The notes below the pieces were generated by a model. The model saw only the letters and a list, made by a program, of their open reading frames with translations. It searched no databases and was not told the DNA's origin. From positions 175,410,382 through 175,474,381 of the forward strand of contig JARDYH010000003.1 of the NCBI GenBank assembly GCA_029215795.1: DNA of 64,000 bases, in the 5' to 3' direction. The stretch is from Anniella stebbinsi (taxonomy: Eukaryota > Chordata > Lepidosauria > Squamata > Anniellidae). Every line of letters starts with the position of its first letter. The first letter of the stretch is position 1. The position numbers and the translations under genes were made by a program. Positions 1 to 13,079 of the stretch are shown here, piece by piece.

Positions 1-1770
1 ATCCTTTGCAAGCCCTACCAAATGCCTGACCTTGGTACACTCCTGAGCTGGCCACGTGCAAGGAATATGGGTGTGGACCATCTCCTCCAATCAGGGGAGC
101 TCTGTATGTGCATCAGAGTTCTTGGAAAGGAGTGCCTAGCCAGAATTCAGTACTTTGGTTGCATAGCATAAATAATTTATTTGATTTATTACATTGTTGT
201 ACAGGTTTTCCCATAGACTAAGTTTCACAGCATTTTACTAGATTGCAGAAACATATGCTAATAGTTCACCAGTACAGTCAGCCCTACAGGTTTTGTAGTT
301 GCCTGGATCATGAATGTACAATAATCTCCCTAGCACCTTTTACACTAATACACCTCTTGTGCAGCAGCTTTTCTTGATGATGAGTTAGATTTCCATAGTT
401 TTTAAAAGCATAGATGTGTGGGTATGGTCTATTGTAAGCTTAAGTACTGCACAAGACTTAGAATCTTCTTAAACAGCTTGGGATAAGTGACCTAAAAGTG
501 CTTTTGGGTGATTTTTAAAAAGCAAGACCAATGTAAATGAATACAAATTGCATAGGGGATGTTCCCAATGGATTTTAAAAATATATGATTCTATCAATAG
601 TTGAAATGTGCAGGAATGTCTATTGTAGCAAAGATGTAGAGGGAATCCTAGTTTCAGCCAAAGTTGAAGCCAAAGGAGGTGGCTTCTAAGTGCACCATTC
701 ACTTGGCACCTGGTTATGGGAAATACTGATTAATAGCCTAGTCCTCATTGGAGTTAGAAATTTGGCCATCAGAGTATAAGCTGCTGAGCTCATGCAACTT
801 GACATAATTCACGCAACCCATGAAGATTCTGTATGTGCCAGCTTCACGGTGAGAGATAAGGATGGTTCATTGGTAGAAGGAATATTTTGCTGGGTATAAC
901 TGTTTTTATATGCGAGCAAGAAAAGCTTCCTAAAATTAGCAAGTTGCCTTGTGCATTGCCACTCTGTTTTAACTCTACATTACCAGGAAAGGAGTTACTA
1001 AAGTGAACAAGATTAAATTCTGCACACACCATTTAGCTTCTCTGTGATCTCTTCCCCCTCTCTAATTCCTGAAATAGAAAATTAAATGTCACACATGATT
1101 AAACACTGGACTAGAATCTTGCACATGCTGGCTAACAACTTGTGTCCAGCCTGTGTTGGGCATCGCCTGCCTCATGTCAGCTTTTTGGCACATCATCACA
1201 AACATCACTTGTTGAACCTTGGGTAATAGGTGCAAAAAAGCTTAATGTTGAATGTAGTTGAAGGATGTACACAATTAACTGGAAACAGGTTGGGAGCTGT
1301 CATTTGCAGGCCTTCAATAGTTTTCCTAGGACTACCATGCATGTACCCAATGATGTTAGGCATCGTCATATTGTGCATTTACACAGGCCTTCACTTTAGG
1401 ATTGTTTCTTTTCACACAATTTTTATCCATTTATTCTCATAGAACAGCCATAATATTTATCTAATAAAATGTCAATCTACATTACTTCATAAACAGAAAA
1501 GAGAGCCAACTACAGTATGCAACATTTTAAACAAGGAGTCCTGCAAGGTAAATCCCCACCAATACTAGTTATTTTAAAAGCAGAATTAAACAAATTATAT
1601 ACGTGCATGATCCGTCCCTGCCTGTATATCATTTGGTTAATGATATACTAGCAGGGGAGCTTAGCACCTGTGCATGGATGGGATTCTCATAGGGTTAATG
1701 GAGGCTTGATTTTACTTCCTCCCACCTCGGTGCAGACAGAAGCAGAGTCCCTATATAGCTTCCCATCTAG
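1..1770. other. Non-genic stretch, no recognised feature
   Basis: AT-rich DNA with no open frame longer than about 77 codons and no recognisable repeat, RNA gene or domain. I see nothing I can name in it. Confidence 0.5.
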
Positions 1771-1941
1771 TTGATCAAGTTTCTTTTTAATTTTAATATG
1801 TATTTTAAATGTTGAAATGTTTTAATATTGAAACGTATTTAATTTATTTTTAACTTTTGTATATCATTTATAGCTTTTAACTGTATATGTTTTAATTTTG
1901 TAATGCCACCTTGAGGCCCAGCATTTGGCAAAAGGCAGGAT

Positions 1942-1980
<39 letters not shown>

Positions 1981-1982
1981 TT
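1771..1982 (+). mobile_element. LINE 3' tail, L2/CR1-like
   Basis: A T/A-rich untranslated-type sequence leads into a block reading CACCTTGAGGCCCAGCATTTGG, spaced ahead of GGCAGGATATTAATAAT and ending in an AAT repeat. This is the layout of the 3' ends of L2/CR1-type LINEs in squamates: a short hairpin-like block, a GGATATAAA-like motif, then a 3' microsatellite. Only the tail survives. Family assignment is from memory of similar lizard repeats. Confidence 0.5.
1944..1982. repeat. (AAT)n microsatellite
   Basis: About thirteen uninterrupted AAT units, at the 3' end of the LINE tail, which probably seeded it. Confidence 0.95.
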
Positions 1983-3094
1983 AGTTTTCCTCTCAAGTAA
2001 CTTGAAACAGAAAAAAAGGAAGTTTCTTAGGCAGCATTGCTGGCTGCCGGGTACTCATTATAAATTGACAAGGCATGCGAAAGGTGAATGTCAGAACCCC
2101 AAAACCAAGTTTCAGATCCAAGACATTAAGCAGCCTTCTGAACGTAGTAGGGTCACAACCCTATTGCTGACAATCTAGGGAAGCAAACCAGGGCCTGTGG
2201 GACCCTCTGTAATGCAACAGGGAGTAAGCACTTCCTAAAGCAAACCTGGAAACAAACAGAAACACTTGTTTCTAGACCAGGATAGGTCAATGTTGTTCCC
2301 TTCTTTGAGCTCTGCTGACCTGAATTCTGGAGATGAGTGTTTCTGCTCATTTCCAGTTGCTTTAAAAGCCACCAGCTCCCTGTTAGGCTAGTTGTGGTCT
2401 CTCCTTGCATGTAGGTAGCGTTGGGCACTGCCGCTAATATTTTAGGAGGCATTTGCAAGAAGGATACTTGTCCTAACCATCTCAGTTAGCAGCTATCACA
2501 AACGAGGATGCAGATATTTGGAAGTTATTTTTCTCTTCTCTTTAGACCCATGATCTCGGCTGTGATAAACCATACACTTAAACAGGCCAGGGTTATCTAG
2601 ACTAAGAGGCAAGCTATATCCTATATTCACATTTATGTGACAAAGCCCCAACAATTCTTTTAAAATGAAAAACAGCCTTTGGAGGCTGCACTTTTGAGCA
2701 GAGCAATGGCAAGAAAAGAGTGGCCATTTTTGCAGTAAAAATCACTGCTTTGGCTCTTGTAGGGCTCCAGATACAACATATATATATGGATATATATGCA
2801 TCTGAATCTCTGCTTGGAGGGAAGGGAGAGAGCAGGCTATGCTCCATGGACAGAGGGTGAATTTGAGATGCATTTGTACTGGCAAAACAGTTAAGTATTC
2901 CCTTCTGCCCACTGTTCTTCCACAGCCTTTTGAGGCTGCTTTTCATTTTTTAAAATTACTCTCAGATTTTGCTTACATACATTTGGATGTAATATCTACT
3001 TTGCTTCTTAGGTTTTGCAAGAAGTGCCAGTAGATTTCAATCCTGCAATAACCATAAGGGAGCAGAGCTGCAATGAGGAGGTAGCACAAGGAAG
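1983..3094. other. Non-genic stretch
   Basis: No gene or known repeat seen. It contains a short TA-rich alternating stretch near 2778-2799. Confidence 0.5.
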
Positions 3095-3480
3095 TAATGT
3101 ATTTATTTATTTTATTTATTTACAATATTTGTATTCTGCTCCACATCTAAAGATTTTGGAGTGGTGAACAGCAGAATAAAAACACCATGTTAAAATAATT
3201 ACTATTTTTTAAAAGAAATGGAGTTCTCATAAAATGGAGTTTTGATAAACCGCAGCCAGTCATTCAAGGAAGGTTTCCTGAAGTAACAAAATTTTCAGGA
3301 GGTGCCGGAAACAACACAATGTTGGTGCCTGCCTGATCTTCTGCCTATGATCTCCAGGCACAGGGAGTTCCAAAGAAAAGGGGCCACCACAATGAAGGCT
3401 CTTCTCTTGGTGGACTACAGTCGGGCCATAGGCTCAAGTGGAACAACCAGGAGCTGCCTGGTAGTCAGGGTATAAGGGTC
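3095..3480 (-). mobile_element. LINE-derived repeat, 3' end, minus strand
   Basis: It begins with TTTATTTA units, which is the 3' microsatellite seen in reverse. A diverged block follows (TTCTGCTCCACATCTAAAG), then a segment containing GGGGCCACCACAATGAAGGC. The same order occurs at 29995-30400, where GGGGCCACCACTGAGAAGGC is the matching block, so the two are copies of one family. Probably L2/CR1-type. Confidence 0.5.
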
Positions 3481-3669
3481 CACATCCACTTTTTGGGCAC
3501 TGGGTTACCCTTTCAAACTTACTTTGAAACTTCATATGCAGCCTTGGAAATGTGTGATCGTAGGTAATGTGGGCTAGGTAAGATGGACCTAGGCAACATA
3601 AGAAAAAGTTCTTTCAGTAAAATGAAATAGTTTAATAACATAAATAGAACTATAAATAGAACTATATGG

Positions 3670-3935
3670 AGACATATGCCCCCATCCTATGAAATTCCCT
3701 GCCTCTGGAGGTCAGGCAGGTGCCAACTTCGTATTCCTTCTGGTGCCTCCTGAAAACCTCATTGTTCCAGGAAACCTTTCCTTAATGACCCGTCCCAGTT
3801 TTATTTGCACTTTGTTTCTTTTAAAAATGTACTTTTAATGTGTTTTTATTCTGTTTTTATTATTTGATTTGTCCACTGCTCCAAATTTCTTGAATGGGGA
3901 GTGGTATATAATTATTGTAAATAAATAAATAAAAT
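3670..3935 (+). mobile_element. LINE 3' end, L2/CR1-like
   Basis: The order is a decayed coding end (around GAAATTCCCTGCCTCTGG and CCTGAAAACCTCATTGTTCC), a T-rich untranslated region, then GGTATATAATTATTG and AAATAAATAAAT. This matches the usual 3' organisation of squamate L2/CR1 LINEs. Related copies lie at 35445-35765 and 42285-42530. Confidence 0.5.
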
Positions 3936-6900
3936 TAATAAGGAAAGAATATGCAAACTAGCTCACTAATAAGATTAGTGCCAAAGAAGACTTTATCTTA
4001 GCAGATGCATAGTCTCAACCCCATGCTTTATTAAGATAATTGTGGGAGAGGCACTTCTAGAGGACAATCAGTGGATAGGGAGGTAGGGTTGCATAAGGGA
4101 GATAAGGTTGTATAACTGGTTGTTTACTTTCCAATTTCCCCTGAAAATGCCACAAAATTATTTGTTTACACCTGATTTTGGATCTGACTGGGGAAGAGGG
4201 AGTTAAAATTGAAGGGGGTGGATAATCAGTGAAGAGGAGAAGGATTAAGTATCCCCTTCTATCTACTGATTCCCTCCTGCAAATGCCCCAGCCTCCTCAT
4301 TAGAATCATGAAGGGGATATGGAATTAGGAACTCGTTTTTCTCGTAATATCTATTTCCATCCTCAGTCAATCCATTAAAAGCTGTCCTACTTGCTCTTGA
4401 TTCTAATCCTATCAGGTAAGTTAGTTGCTTATTGCCCTCTGGCTGACTTTCATGACAGAGAAGATATCTGGATTTGAGTTTCAAGCAGCTAACCATCATT
4501 ATCTAGCCACTACTCCATGCTGGCTCACTTTACTTTCCATGTGTTTGCCCAACCCATTTTTTAAATTGATTGACCATTGATGCATCCCATGGCAGTTGTC
4601 CAGATCTAACCTGATAAACAGGGTTTCATTTCTCTCCTTTCAAACCTAGAATTAAAGCTTCCAAATCTTTCAATGGGCTATGTTCATACTAAAGAAATAT
4701 CCAGTAAGTATTTCTTAACCTAGCACCAATTATGGACTCTCAACATGGTAAACCCTCCCCTCCCCTCACAAACCACCCTCAACTTGGTTTAAAATGCGGC
4801 AGAGTTCTTGGACAGCTTTTGACTATTTTGAAAGACATGGGCATAATGAAACAGTTTGTCCTTAGGCTAACATCTCAGACAAACCGTAAACATTTTTTTT
4901 GTACCAGATTTGAGCCTTATTGTTCAATTCTGCTGTGCATTGTCCATCAGGTACCATGTGTGAACTGTTACCCCTATGTGAAAGGTGTTTGTGGCTGGAA
5001 GTGTATTTGTTGCACCAGAAAAGGAATGAAAAAAGGTAAATATGAAAACTTTACAAGCCTAGCAAAGCATCTGAATTTGATACCCTAGTTTTAAGAAATT
5101 TATGTTTATTTAAGTCAGTGAGGATCAGTGTGGTAAACTCCCAGTGCATCAGTATACTGCAGGATTAGATCCCCCTTTTTTATCTTGTATCCATGGATTT
5201 ATTTCCCCAGACCTCTTCTTGGTATTTGAAAGAATTATATTCCTGTTTAACATGTGCCTCAATTTGTAATAATATCCACCCTGCAGCTGGCTTAGTTTTT
5301 CAAGTGTTTCTAAAATGTTTCTTAAATTTAAGCCAACCTACAATAACAAATTAACTAGAGACAAAGAGATCAAACTGAATTTGTAGAGCAAAATAAAATT
5401 CATCCCCTATGCTCAATCCCTACCCCCAATTAAATTTCAACTTCCACTCCTTGTTTTGAAAACTCAGACTGTGTAACATAATCATTCCCTTTGGAAATGC
5501 ACATATTGAAGAACTTGGGTAGTGAAGAATGAAGCAGACAATCAGGTTTGGATTCCTTTGTGAAGTTATGCATCTCAACAACCTATTAGTATGTTCACCA
5601 TATATTTAGAGTAATTTTAAGTTATTTCTGGGGACCCTATGTGGTTAAGTGTAATACTTGCTGTCATTATGATCACTTGCATGCCATGATGCCTTAGATC
5701 GCTGTACAGTTTGTATGACGCACTAGGGCTGCTGTTTTTAAAGTCTTTTTTCCAAAGACTAGATTCCCTTTCCCACAGAAAGTTTGAAATATACAGGAGT
5801 GGTGCTAGAGGAGTCATTGCAGTTTCACACCTAAGGTTGTATCTAGTGTTCATCCCACTTAGAACAGAAAAAGAAGGGGACTAAAGGTAACATTTAGTAC
5901 AACCCATAGTTGCTAAGCCTCTTTGGTGTCTTCCGTTCAGCATGCATATTAAATCTATCATGCACAACATCTGAGTGCCTTCAGTGCCACCTTTATTGCT
6001 AACTCAGCTTTTCCATCAAGGGAATCTGCAGTGCAACAGAGCAACCCAACAGATTCTTCATACTATCCGTATCATATATCAGAAAGAAACAAGTCAGATG
6101 GGTTTGGCACTGTATATTGTCCATAAGATTTCTCTAAATATCCCTGCCCATTTTTCCCCTTGGCCCTGCTTCTAATCTGTCATGGTTCATAATATCTGCT
6201 CAGAGCTGGTTGGTGAATTATTGTCTTTGAAAATACTCATTATGGCCTTGGTAGTGTATTCATTGTCCTAATTTAAAATATGGTTCATAATCAGCCATCA
6301 TTACATAGAAGGACTTAGACATTATTGCCTCCAATTGCCTCCACGATAAAATATAGGAACAATGGAGGTATAGGACAGGCACCACAGATGTACAGTCAAA
6401 TCATGAAAGATGGGATGCTGTTCAGAGTTGTTTCCTGGGGTAATGGGACTTATTTGCAATGTACACACAGATACAACTCCCTTCCTAAGAATCATAGCAG
6501 CCACTTGTGGCGCAAAACAGTGCTGCTCCCACTGTCCATTAAAATTCCTTATTCCTTAAAAATGAATTAAGATATTTGGCTGCATTTGGCTCAAGCTACC
6601 CTTTGCATACCAGACTATAAGGCTACCCAGAATAGGTACTCAACTACTCCCATTTATCTGAGGAAAATACTCTTCCGAACATGAAGCTAACAGAAAGTGT
6701 TTTAATATCCACAGGGTGCTTCCAATGGTTATTTATTAAAATTCAATACCACAGTGCTCATACAGCTGCTGTGTTTACCTCTCCTGAGCCACAATGTGAT
6801 AAAATGAAGGGAGGAATGAGGAAAAGTCCACTTATGGGTTATATAAGCCTGTGGAGGATAGAAGGAGGAGGAGGGCTATATACCTAATCCTATGCACATT

Positions 6901-7010
6901 AACAAAGGGACTAGATATACAGAACTGAAGACAATGCATGTTTATAGCAGTTAGGATTAATAAGAACTCTTGAGTTCTTATTTTTTGAAACTACATACTG
7001 ACTTTCTCCA
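3936..7010. other. Non-genic stretch
   Basis: About 3 kb with no recognised repeat or gene. The longest open frame is 118 codons at 4732-5088 (plus). It has a cluster of cysteines near its C-terminal third but no family I recognise. Confidence 0.45.
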
Positions 7011-7640
7011 TGGCTCCCAGCTTGTTGATCCTCCCAAATAATAAGTTACTGGCCTGACTTTGAGCATGGAATGTTTTTCCCAGCTCCGATGATGTGGTGT
7101 CCTTTATTTCATTTTGTGGGGAGAGGAGAGATAAATCACTAGCTGTTCAAAAGAGAAGGCTTTAATGAGAAACCATGAACAAGTTTCAGCCTTTTTTATG
7201 AAGACGAGAACTCATGCAAATAACAGGCAAACCCAAAGTGTTTGCAGGGCTGAACATGCTGCCATGCCTGCCTCACGACACACTTGTGGTTGGTGATCTC
7301 AGCAGAGCCTCCCTAAGAAAATTATGGGCTTGACTTTGCTCCGAGCCCATTTCTGTCCCTAAGGAGCCGGGTGCATTCCGGTGCTTCATCACCAACAACG
7401 TTCATATTCATTGCTGAGTTGGATTCGCTACTGCACTGCTGTACATTAAAGAGAACAGTGATCTGCAAGTCCATGTCAACACTTTTTCAAAAGCCTCCTA
7501 AGCAATCCCTATCAATCATCAGTAGTAAGACTATAATATTCACTGGAATAGGGAGTAAGTGGGGGGAGGGGGAAACATGAGAGTAATTGTTTGCTTGTTA
7601 GTGCACTATCAAGCGGGGCACCTATATGGCGCCGCATTGG
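7011..7640. promoter_or_regulatory. Candidate conserved non-coding element
   Basis: A repeat-free stretch of balanced composition with a perfect POU octamer ATGCAAAT at 7214-7221. It has no long open frame. The regulatory reading is inference from the absence of repeats and the motif. Conservation cannot be seen in one sequence. Confidence 0.25.
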
Positions 7641-9596
7641 AAGGGGATCAGTTCAAAAGCCTTTTGCATCACTGCTGCGAGGCTAAATCGATAAAGCTAG
7701 ATGGGTCAGGAGGAAGCGCAGAGTATCTGGTGTGAAAAGCCCTCCCCCTGCCCCCTGCCCCCTGCCTAGCATTCCCATGCTTTTCCAACAACACCATAAA
7801 AAAACTCAGCCTTTCAACTCCCTCTCTGCCAGCCAATTGGAGCTTTTTGGATACGCCCACTGGATAACTCAAGAGCAAAGGTAAAAGTCACCATAAATCG
7901 GCACTTTGAAATGCATAGTTGCGGGGTGGGGTGGGGGAATCCTGCTGTGGCTGTGGATTGGTGGCTGCGTCATTTGAACAACGCAGCACTGCTGCACAGC
8001 CACTATGGAGTTAATAGAGAGTATAGACACACACACACCCAGGTGGGACCACTGCATATAGTTTAAGGACAGGCAAAACATCCCAAAAACACATGCACAC
8101 ACTTGTCGAGGCAATTCAGTTCTGTGGTGCAAGTCTGTACTGGGCTTCGTTTGCGCACCAGGTGTACTTCATCGGCTTGCATCTGATCCCAGCAACCTGA
8201 GCGGTGTCCACATTGCTCTCTCATACATGTGAATAGCATATGGGAATGAAAGCAACTGCCTTAAAATGCCAAACTGCAAGCATGGGGTTTCTTGGACCTT
8301 CCCATGAATCACCTGATCCCAGCCATGGTCACATCCAGAAAATACTGGACTGGATGGGCTAGCCATGTTTTGAGGGTGGAGTGGAATCCACAGAACTCCC
8401 AGTATACTTTTCCACAAAACAAAAGTTAGCAAACTAAAGCACAAGATGGATTCATCTACAGAATGAAAATCAATATGCATATTAGAAAGTGGTGGAAGAA
8501 CCAGCAGGGCTGGAAGCAGTTCCTGCTATCTTTGCTAATTGCCAGAGCCATTACTGGTCCCTGCTCTGGGCACCCCTTTGGAAGCGTTTTCCTGGCACAA
8601 GGCAGCAGAATCTAAGCACTGCCAAGTAGCTGCCACACAGAGCAGCGCTCAAAAGGACCACCCAGTAAGGGTAATACTGGGTACAAGATATTTCAGGTTC
8701 CAGATTTGCTGCCTGAGTGAACCTGAAACCCCTAAACTTCAAAAGGTTATTCTTATCCATATGCTAATCTTTGATAGGCCAACAAGGCAAACTAGTGACG
8801 TCCACGTAGGATTTCAGGGTTTTGGAGTTTGCACATTTTCAGGATGGGATGCAGCCATTTGGCTATGGTATAACTGCTCCATGTAAGATATTTCTCATTA
8901 ATTAGTATTATTTATTATATTACTGTTTCTTTGTTTTGCTCACTGTTGGTTCTTCTGATTACATGATTTCTGTTTGTGATATTACTCCATTAGATTGCAT
9001 ATGGGAGGAGGGCACATAGCTCAGCTTATTTCTCATCCAATTCAATGAGAACAATCATTACTAGTAACAAATTGCTTCTGTAAATATAAAAAAGAGGGGA
9101 CATTGGGGCTTGAACTGCAGGTAGCACAATGGTGGAATTAGTATCTAATGGGAAGGCTTTTGTTGTGGAATAATTACCCTGTCTCATTCAGACAACACCG
9201 TGTTCCACTTGTAATTTTCCCATGTTTTCCCGTTGCTTCTTCCATCTTTTTTCTTACCACAACAAATAAATTAAGGAGGGAAAGGCCTAATAGCTGCCCA
9301 ATGTCTTTTGATTGGTAGCACTAGGAGCCCTCCATCTAGAAGCACCCTAAGTCTAGGGACAGGCAATTCTTTGGTTTTTTTCTTGGCAGGTTGAAGGTAG
9401 TGTGACATAGGCATCACTGCCAATGCATGATGAACACATTCATCCCATTGTTGTATCTGGTCACAGAACATTTTAGTGCACAATGGATCTATAAAACCTA
9501 CTTGTATGTACACCACAGGAAATGATGCCTCTATCATACCACCAATAACTAGATTAGAATTATCATGTTTCCTACCTGTGAGTTGGATGTTATATG
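7641..9596. other. Non-genic stretch
   Basis: No gene or assignable repeat. A C-rich, G-poor patch lies at 7740-7770 and a short CA run near 8028-8040. Confidence 0.45.
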
Positions 9597-9735
9597 GCAG
9601 ACTTACCCAAACTAGCACCCTCCAGTTGTGTTGGACCACAGTTCCCCCATTCCCAGCCACCATGGCCAATAGCCATGCTGTGGATAATAGGAGCTGTGGT
9701 CCCACCACATTTGGTTGGGGTAGGCTGTTCTATAG
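9597..9735. mobile_element. Family D palindromic MITE (hAT-like)
   Basis: Imperfect inverted repeat. The left arm holds CACCCTCCAGTTGTGTTGGA and the centre holds CCATGGCCAATAGCC. The right arm mirrors the left, ending near GGTTGGGGTAGGC. Same family as 23402-23536, where a target duplication is visible. Arms are diverged, so the insertion is old. Confidence 0.6.
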
Positions 9736-9974
9736 CATTTGGCCACAGAACTATTAATAACTCTAGAGATCTGTAAAATTAAATTACACGTATTCTGCAC
9801 CTTAGTTTTCTGATCAGTGACAAGGAGGTTTGTATTGGTTCCTCAGGTCATAATCTACTTACATTGACTCAAATGCACCTGTACTTATTTCTGTGGGACT
9901 TGTGTGAAAGCAGAGATCAACAGACTGTACCCAACAGTTCTTTCACATTTAGAAATGAAGAGACTTAAACATCC

Positions 9975-10075
9975 ATTTCTTAGTTATCTATTTATTTAAA
10001 TATTTCTTGGCAACCTTTCAGGCATCTTAACACAATAAAACACAAAACCATTAAAGTAAAAAAGAATTTAAGAAT
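9975..10075 (-). mobile_element. LINE/SINE tail, minus strand
   Basis: TTATTTAAATATTT at the left, followed by a decayed block and an A-rich stretch with repeated AAAACAC-type words, as in the reversed 3' ends of other LINE tails here. Confidence 0.35.
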
Positions 10076-10299
10076 ATGTTGTTTTGTGCTGTCTCTTCTT
10101 ACCCTGCAAGTTCTCCATTCATCATCTGCTACTTTCCCTACAACCTTGTAGGCTAAAAGGACTTAATGTCATGCTGACACATCCTCACAGTTTCTGGTCA
10201 TCAGCAGTAAAACTGAAAATGTTCCCCTTCCAGATTATGTTGGGCATGTCTAAACTCCTACCAGAACACAACATAGCTACCTATAATGAATCATGATGA

Positions 10300-12480
10300 T
10301 GCAAGGTAGACCCTGACCGGCCTGTCTTTGTTTTTACAGGAATGCTCACTTTGACAGGGTAACTTGCATGGAGAAAGGGAGTGGAGCAAACCATGCTACT
10401 TCACCAAACAACACCAGCTGGTCCACTCACCAATCCTTCTGGTTGAAAATCAAGAAAGCAAAGCCGCTTCCCAGCATTAATTTTCTTGGAGGGAAGGCTC
10501 AAACCCTTGGGTGCCTTTGGCTCAGAAGACTGTAAGCACATCATGGACACCACATCAGCATTCCGACTACCATCTCCCCTTCTCCCTAACCCTTTGGTTT
10601 CTTGCCGATGGAGGTTTTTCCTCTGATTTCAAAAGCCACATGGACCAAGTAATGTACTTTTCCCCCCCTCACTGACTTCAAGGTTCAGATATTCGAGGTT
10701 GGACAATGAAATGGATTTTTTTTTCAAAAACTGCTGTGGTTTTGCTGCTACACTAAGAATTGTGATTTGCATTGTATGGTTTCGGACCTATTCGCGTTTT
10801 TGATGGGGGGGTGGGGGTTGAAGGGGTTATACTGGAGTATTGACACTTCAGAGTCATCTCTATCTCCTACCCATGATGCACTTTTAAATGAAGAATTATT
10901 AGAATATTTTATTGGCTAATATACTTTTTTTTCTTGTTATTTTTACAAAGGCCACCTTTATCCTTTTTAATGCCATATTTTCAGTGTTACACTTTTATGG
11001 CTTTTTTTTTAATTTGACAGATGTAAGAAGCAGCATGAATAGTTTATACTGTGGTTTTTCAGAGACTGAATGCCAAGAGAACTCAGTAAATGTTTATTCC
11101 CCTCAGCTTTCTCTTTCAATTCCCCTAAATAGCGCCCCATTTGGGAACAGAGCAAGAGTGTTGAACTAAAGACCAAAAAAAAAAAAAAAAGGATCCCCTC
11201 AAGGTGTAAAACTATCTGGGGGAAATATTTGCTGGGTGTTATGAAAGACTTGGATGAAATTTCAACCCTGATGGTTTTTCAGTGATCCAGGAAGCCAGTG
11301 AGACAATCTCTCCAGATGTGAAGCCCTTTCATGATAATTAGAAAGGTATGGCCAAGCCAATGAAAACACAGGGGTAAAGTGAGAAGAGAGCCCCCATGAT
11401 TCTGTTTCACTGTTTGCTTTCTCCTGTCATGGTTAAAAGAAATGTGCAATTCGATCCTCAGTCAGTGGGTGGAGGATAACAGGGTAGAATTTACTTGTGT
11501 GCACTTGTATAGTTGTAGCCAAGAGTCCAAAAGTACACTAGAGCATGTCTGCCGGCACTGATTTGGTAAAATTGTGGAGTATCCCATTCTGACAAAATAC
11601 TACGGGCAGAGGGGGGGAATGGGAAAAAAAATCATATAAAAATGTTCAAATCACCTTGTGATCCAGTGTAACTGTTTACTAACTTGAATAAAGCAATTGT
11701 TCACACTACGGTGTCCAGGGTACACCTTTACTATAAGGCTATTTTAATTAGCAAACAGGAAGCCGTTTGGAAAGGATCTACTTCAAAAGAGTTGGGAGCA
11801 GGGTCTGAATAAAAGCCAATCAAATCAGAGCCTTATAGCGAGGGTGCACTGAGGGCACTATGTACATACTGTATTTCTATATTTTCCTTTGTACAGATTC
11901 ACTTAAGTCAAGCTACTGTTTTACAGGTGCTCCTTATTTATTAGGGCTGTGAAAGCTTGGAAAATTACACCCGATCAGCAAGCTCACTTTTTAAAAAAAG
12001 AAATAAATTAAAAATTAAAAAGGGGAGCAGAGGGAGGGCATATGGGATGGGGAAGGAACTCATGAGCCCATGGAATGACTTCAAAACCTAACAGAGATAA
12101 ATTTCTATGGGGAAAAGGAAGCACTTTTAAGATGCTTCTGAATTGTTCTGGGCTCACACCATTTTTCTTTCTCCCTGACTGGTGTCAGATTTATTAAAAC
12201 AAAATAAATCTCCAAGTTTAAAAAATGCACTTAACTTTGCTGTTGTTTTCCTTTTTGAAAAAAAAAACTGTGCACAAAAGATCTTCATTTCTTTCTAGAA
12301 GCTGATAGATAAACAGGATATAGTGAAATTCATCATTGGATCTAAAGAGAATATCCAGCATTAAAAGCTCTTTAGGAGCATCATTACACGGGAGGTTTAC
12401 TGCACATTTACCATGACTTTGATTCACTTTTCTAGGGCTGGACTCACTCAGGGAGAGAGAACTGCAGAACAGAGACGACG
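10300..12480. promoter_or_regulatory. Repeat-poor block, candidate conserved non-coding cluster
   Basis: About 2.2 kb in which I recognise no transposon relic, unusual for this window. It includes a perfect POU octamer (ATTTGCAT, 10765-10772), a TGACAG motif (11015-11020) and a run of 16 A (11175-11190). A possible splice acceptor, AATTTGACAG, ends at 11020 after a T tract, with 49 open codons to a stop at 11167-11169. Regulatory status is inference. Confidence 0.25.
11175..11190. repeat. Poly-A tract
   Basis: Sixteen consecutive A, not adjacent to a recognisable retroposon body. Confidence 0.9.
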
Positions 12481-12533
12481 TCATGCCAGTCCAGTGCTGA
12501 AAAAGTGGATCTCACTTCTCTTAATCTTTTAGC

Positions 12534-12554
12534 TTTTTTTTTTTTTTTTTTTTT
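12534..12554. repeat. Poly-T tract
   Basis: Twenty-one consecutive T. It may be the reversed tail of an old retroposon, but no body is recognisable. Confidence 0.9.
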
Positions 12555-12698
12555 AGTGAAGATGGAAAAACATTTACTATGAATGAAGATTCTCTCTCCC
12601 TCTCCGTCATTTCTTCCTCCTTCTCTCTCTGGTTTGGTGATACTCCAAACAAGTAGAAGGATCAGTCCCCTCTGCATTCATTGCCAGTATAAGACCTA

Positions 12699-13053
12699 GG
12701 CCTCCTCCACACGGGGCGTTTAATGAGCCTTGAAGGCTCATTATAAATTTTACCTACACACGAGCGGAGCGCAAAACGGGCGTACAGGCGCGTTATCTCC
12801 CCGATAATGCGCATTTTCGAACGCGCGTTAAATAGCGACTTTTATTTTGCTCCGGCCGTTAAAGCGCATTTTCGCTGTGTGAACAAGCGATTATGCGCAT
12901 TAACTACCTGGAAAGCGCTTTTTGGGCATCTTTTAATGCGCTTTGCCGCTTCTCGCCGCCTCCCGTGCAGAGGGATTGTGAGTAAATGCGCCTCCGCGAT
13001 AATGCGCATAATCGCGGAACCAGGCGCAAAGGCGCATTCTTGTGGAGGGGGCC
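12699..13053 (-). mobile_element. Family A MITE copy 1 (PIF/Harbinger-like), 355 bp
   Basis: Non-autonomous DNA transposon, inserted in the opposite orientation to the other three copies. Terminal inverted repeats start GGCCTCCTCCAC and, from the other end, GGCCCCCTCCACAAG. The flanking 3-bp duplication is CTA (12696-12698 and 13054-13056). The interior is extremely rich in CpG and in the words TGCGCAT and GCGCATTA, unlike the AT-rich surroundings. An open frame starting MRIFERALNSDFYF runs across the element on the plus strand and continues into flanking DNA, so it is not a gene as such. The 3-bp duplication and GG-starting ends fit PIF/Harbinger. No transposase is present. Confidence 0.85.
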
Positions 13054-13079
13054 CTAGCAACAAATTATGTCTCTATTCA

